From contig DNFT01000011.1 in assembly GCA_003486385.1 (NCBI GenBank), positions 8,226 through 72,225 on the forward strand: a stretch of 64,000 bases of DNA. Direction: 5' to 3'. The DNA is from Eubacterium sp. (GTDB lineage: Bacteria; Bacillota; Clostridia; Lachnospirales; Lachnospiraceae). Under the pieces are notes generated by a model. That model saw nothing but the letters and a program-made list of their open reading frames with translations. It searched no databases and was not told where the DNA came from. Position numbers and translations under genes: made by a program. Position 1 is the stretch's first letter, and each line of letters starts with the position of its first letter. Shown piece after piece: positions 62,090-64,000 of the stretch.

Positions 62090-63235
62090 ATGGACATGTC
62101 ACCAGGGAAACGCAGGTCCTCAGGAAAGAGAGATTTTGAGAGAAGGCTTGCAGGACTTAATTGTAAAAGAGGAATCATTTTTGCAATATCGGTTTCGATA
62201 GTGCTTGTAATATATTATTTTCTGGCAGGAGAGGAACAGGAACTGCCATATTGGTATACAGCAATGCTTATAGTGGCATTCACGCTGCAGCTTGCCGGCG
62301 CAATATTACTTATGTATATTTTAAGAAATGCGCAGAAAGCGATGGCAGCAGCATATAGGGCGTATTTTATAATGACACTTATTGTTTTTATGCCTGTATG
62401 TATCGCTGATTATAAGGTAAGTGGCAGCATTATTGCGTATGTGCTCCTGGTGGGGGACTCAATATTCATACCGGTACTATTAAGAAGCGAGCTGCATATA
62501 TATACGCTGCTTATGGCAACGGCGACATTTGTATATTGTGTATTTGTCTCACAGGGAGGCATAAGAGTAGTTATAGAAGCAGCAGTGGTTGGTGGACTTG
62601 GGATTGTTGCCGGAAGATATTCGCAGGAGAGATTCAGAAGCTATATTCGTCTTGAAAATGAGAATAAGACGAGGAACATCCTGTCGAATGAGGATGCACT
62701 CACAGGGCTTACCAACAAAAGCGGACTTATAAATACCGCCGGGGTAATGTGGCAGTTCTGTATACGAAATCATTCAGTTGCGGGCGGAATATTCATAGAT
62801 ATTGATTTTTTTAACAATTATAATGATGCCTTTGGATATTCGCAGGGTGATGAGTGTCTTAAAGAAATTGCCGATGCGATAGCTTCCTGTGCGCGCAGGG
62901 ATACGGATACGGTTGCAAGAGTTGGAGGAGAAGCTTTTTTCGTCATGGTTGAAGGTGTCGAAAAGGAAAATCTTATTGCACTCGCATTAAAAATCAGAAA
63001 CGCGATTGCCGGACTTGAGCTTGAACAGGAGTTTACCGGCGTATCTAAGTATCTGACAGTGAGCATAGGCGTTGCGTATACATATCCGGAGAAGGGCTCA
63101 AGCTTTAAGAGCCTGTATGACAGTGCCTCTGATGCGATGTACACTGCAAAGGAGAATGGACGTAATTGTGCGGTATGTGATGGTACTGTATACGGAAGAA
63201 TGAAAAATGGTGTTGGAACAGCTATAGGAAATTAA
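62090..63235 (+). CDS. Membrane GGDEF-domain protein (putative diguanylate cyclase)
   Basis: 381 aa. About six membrane segments (residues 25-185) form an unassigned sensor, followed by a GGDEF domain (about 200-370): DALTGLTNKSGL, FIDIDFFNNYNDAFGYSQG, and the active-site loop VARVGGEAFFVM at about 275-286. The loop reads GGEAF, with Ala in the fourth place where Asp/Glu is usual. An RDTD inhibitory-site motif sits five residues before it. YTAKENGRNC closes the domain. It may make c-di-GMP that tunes the glycan locus in front of it; activity is uncertain due to the loop change. Confidence 0.88.
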   Translation: MDMSPGKRRSSGKRDFERRLAGLNCKRGIIFAISVSIVLVIYYFLAGEEQELPYWYTAMLIVAFTLQLAGAILLMYILRNAQKAMAAAYRAYFIMTLIVFMPVCIADYKVSGSIIAYVLLVGDSIFIPVLLRSELHIYTLLMATATFVYCVFVSQGGIRVVIEAAVVGGLGIVAGRYSQERFRSYIRLENENKTRNILSNEDALTGLTNKSGLINTAGVMWQFCIRNHSVAGGIFIDIDFFNNYNDAFGYSQGDECLKEIADAIASCARRDTDTVARVGGEAFFVMVEGVEKENLIALALKIRNAIAGLELEQEFTGVSKYLTVSIGVAYTYPEKGSSFKSLYDSASDAMYTAKENGRNCAVCDGTVYGRMKNGVGTAIGN

Positions 63236-63250
63236 ACAGGTGGTATTGTA

Positions 63251-63934
63251 ATGCAGCATGAATTTTTACAGAATATTAATATTGTCTCAACAGGCTTGAG
63301 ACTGCTGCTTGCACTTGTGTGCGGAGGTCTTTTGGGCTTGGAAAGAGGCAAGAAAAAGCGCCCTGCGGGCTTCAGGACACACATGCTTGTATGTGTCGGC
63401 TCAGCGCTTGCCATGATAACCAATCAGTATATGGCTGAACATTATACAGGCATAGATGCCTCGCGGATGGCTTCACAGGTCATAAGCGGTATAGGTTTTC
63501 TGGGTGCAGGAACAATCATGGTTACAGGACTTCAGAAGATAAGAGGACTCACCACTGCGGCAGGACTGTGGGTTGTGGCGTGCATTGGACTTGCATTCGG
63601 AACAGGCTTTTACTCAGGAGGAATAATAGCGACAGTAATGTGCTACGTGATTAACACAGTACTGCATCGTTTTGAGACGAGAATGGAGACGAATGCGAGA
63701 GTTATAGGACTATATGTGGAGCTTGCGGATGTCTCTTATGTCGGGAAGCTTCTCGAGAAGCTGAGACAGCTTGACATAAACGTGACGGAGTTTGAGACAG
63801 GCAAGGCGCGCATGTCGGATAACCATGTGGGTGTGCTTCTCGTGGTCAAGCTTGTGCATTTTGTCCAGCACTCCGAGGTTATAGAGCAGCTTGAGCTGGT
63901 TGAGGGAGTGAGCTTCGTGGAGGAGGTCAACTGA
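63251..63934 (+). CDS. MgtC/SapB family membrane protein
   Basis: 227 aa. Four to five hydrophobic segments in the N-terminal half with the family motifs GGLLGLERGKKKRPAGFRTH, GIGFLGAGTIM and GLTTAAGLWV, then a C-terminal ACT-like cytoplasmic domain (about 150-227). MgtC-type proteins affect magnesium starvation response and ATP synthase; the small AGGTGG site precedes ATG 63251. It is the last gene; only 66 bp follow, with a weak GAATCT/AGATTC hairpin at 63935-63953. Confidence 0.93.
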   Translation: MQHEFLQNINIVSTGLRLLLALVCGGLLGLERGKKKRPAGFRTHMLVCVGSALAMITNQYMAEHYTGIDASRMASQVISGIGFLGAGTIMVTGLQKIRGLTTAAGLWVVACIGLAFGTGFYSGGIIATVMCYVINTVLHRFETRMETNARVIGLYVELADVSYVGKLLEKLRQLDINVTEFETGKARMSDNHVGVLLVVKLVHFVQHSEVIEQLELVEGVSFVEEVN

Positions 63935-64000
63935 GAATCTTTAATATAGATTCAGATGTCAAAACATGCCAATTTACTCTATGAGTGTATAACGTATTAT

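Overview
The window looks like a chromosomal segment of an anaerobic, low-to-mid GC Gram-positive bacterium, most likely a Lachnospiraceae-type clostridium. The grounds are an oxygen-sensitive class III ribonucleotide reductase, an [FeFe] hydrogenase with a flavoprotein partner, LytR-CpsA-Psr wall-glycan ligation, CdaA/CdaR c-di-AMP genes, a Csp-like S8 protease and AGGAGG-type ribosome sites. No outer-membrane gene, phage, transposase, tRNA, rRNA or CRISPR array was seen.

Layout. 1-7.0 kb: end of an alanine symporter, a convergent histidine phosphatase, a Big_2-type surface protein, two membrane proteins, then cdaA and cdaR. 7.0-26.3 kb: one long plus-strand wall-polysaccharide locus with a RfbF-like glycosyltransferase, priming phosphoglycosyltransferase, LCP ligase, DUF2142 protein, dTDP-rhamnose genes in the order rfbD-rfbB-rfbA-rfbC, an ABC exporter pair and four GT2 enzymes, with pyrC lodged between two of them. 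This should build, export and attach a rhamnose-containing glycan.

26.8-35.5 kb: an accessory island bounded by two 45-bp direct repeats (40/45 identical). It carries a double-HTH/TPR regulator, a convergent 54-codon peptide gene of pheromone-precursor type, a secreted Rhs-core/SleB-like hydrolase, a small secreted protein, a lipoprotein and an ABC transporter. I regard this as the best candidate for an undescribed system: peptide-controlled deployment of a secreted wall-active protein.

35.6-49.7 kb: phosphoglucomutase, a MATE transporter behind a 95-nt inverted-repeat leader that could switch over its ribosome site, nrdD with a NrdR-like box, a frameshifted chemoreceptor, HtrA, a bactoprenol-type GT2 overlapping a divergent ClpX paralogue, and a minus-strand ECF sigma/anti-sigma pair beside a decayed C39-like gene that shares the sigma gene's promoter motif.

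49.8-64 kb: a subtilase; a two-gene [FeFe] hydrogenase whose partner fuses a NuoF-type Fe-S cap to a GltD/NfnB-like FAD/NAD(P)H module; a second glycan locus (MBOAT, DHHW, GT4, GT-C-like) with a GGDEF protein; and an MgtC-family protein. All assignments are from reading motifs; no database search was run.
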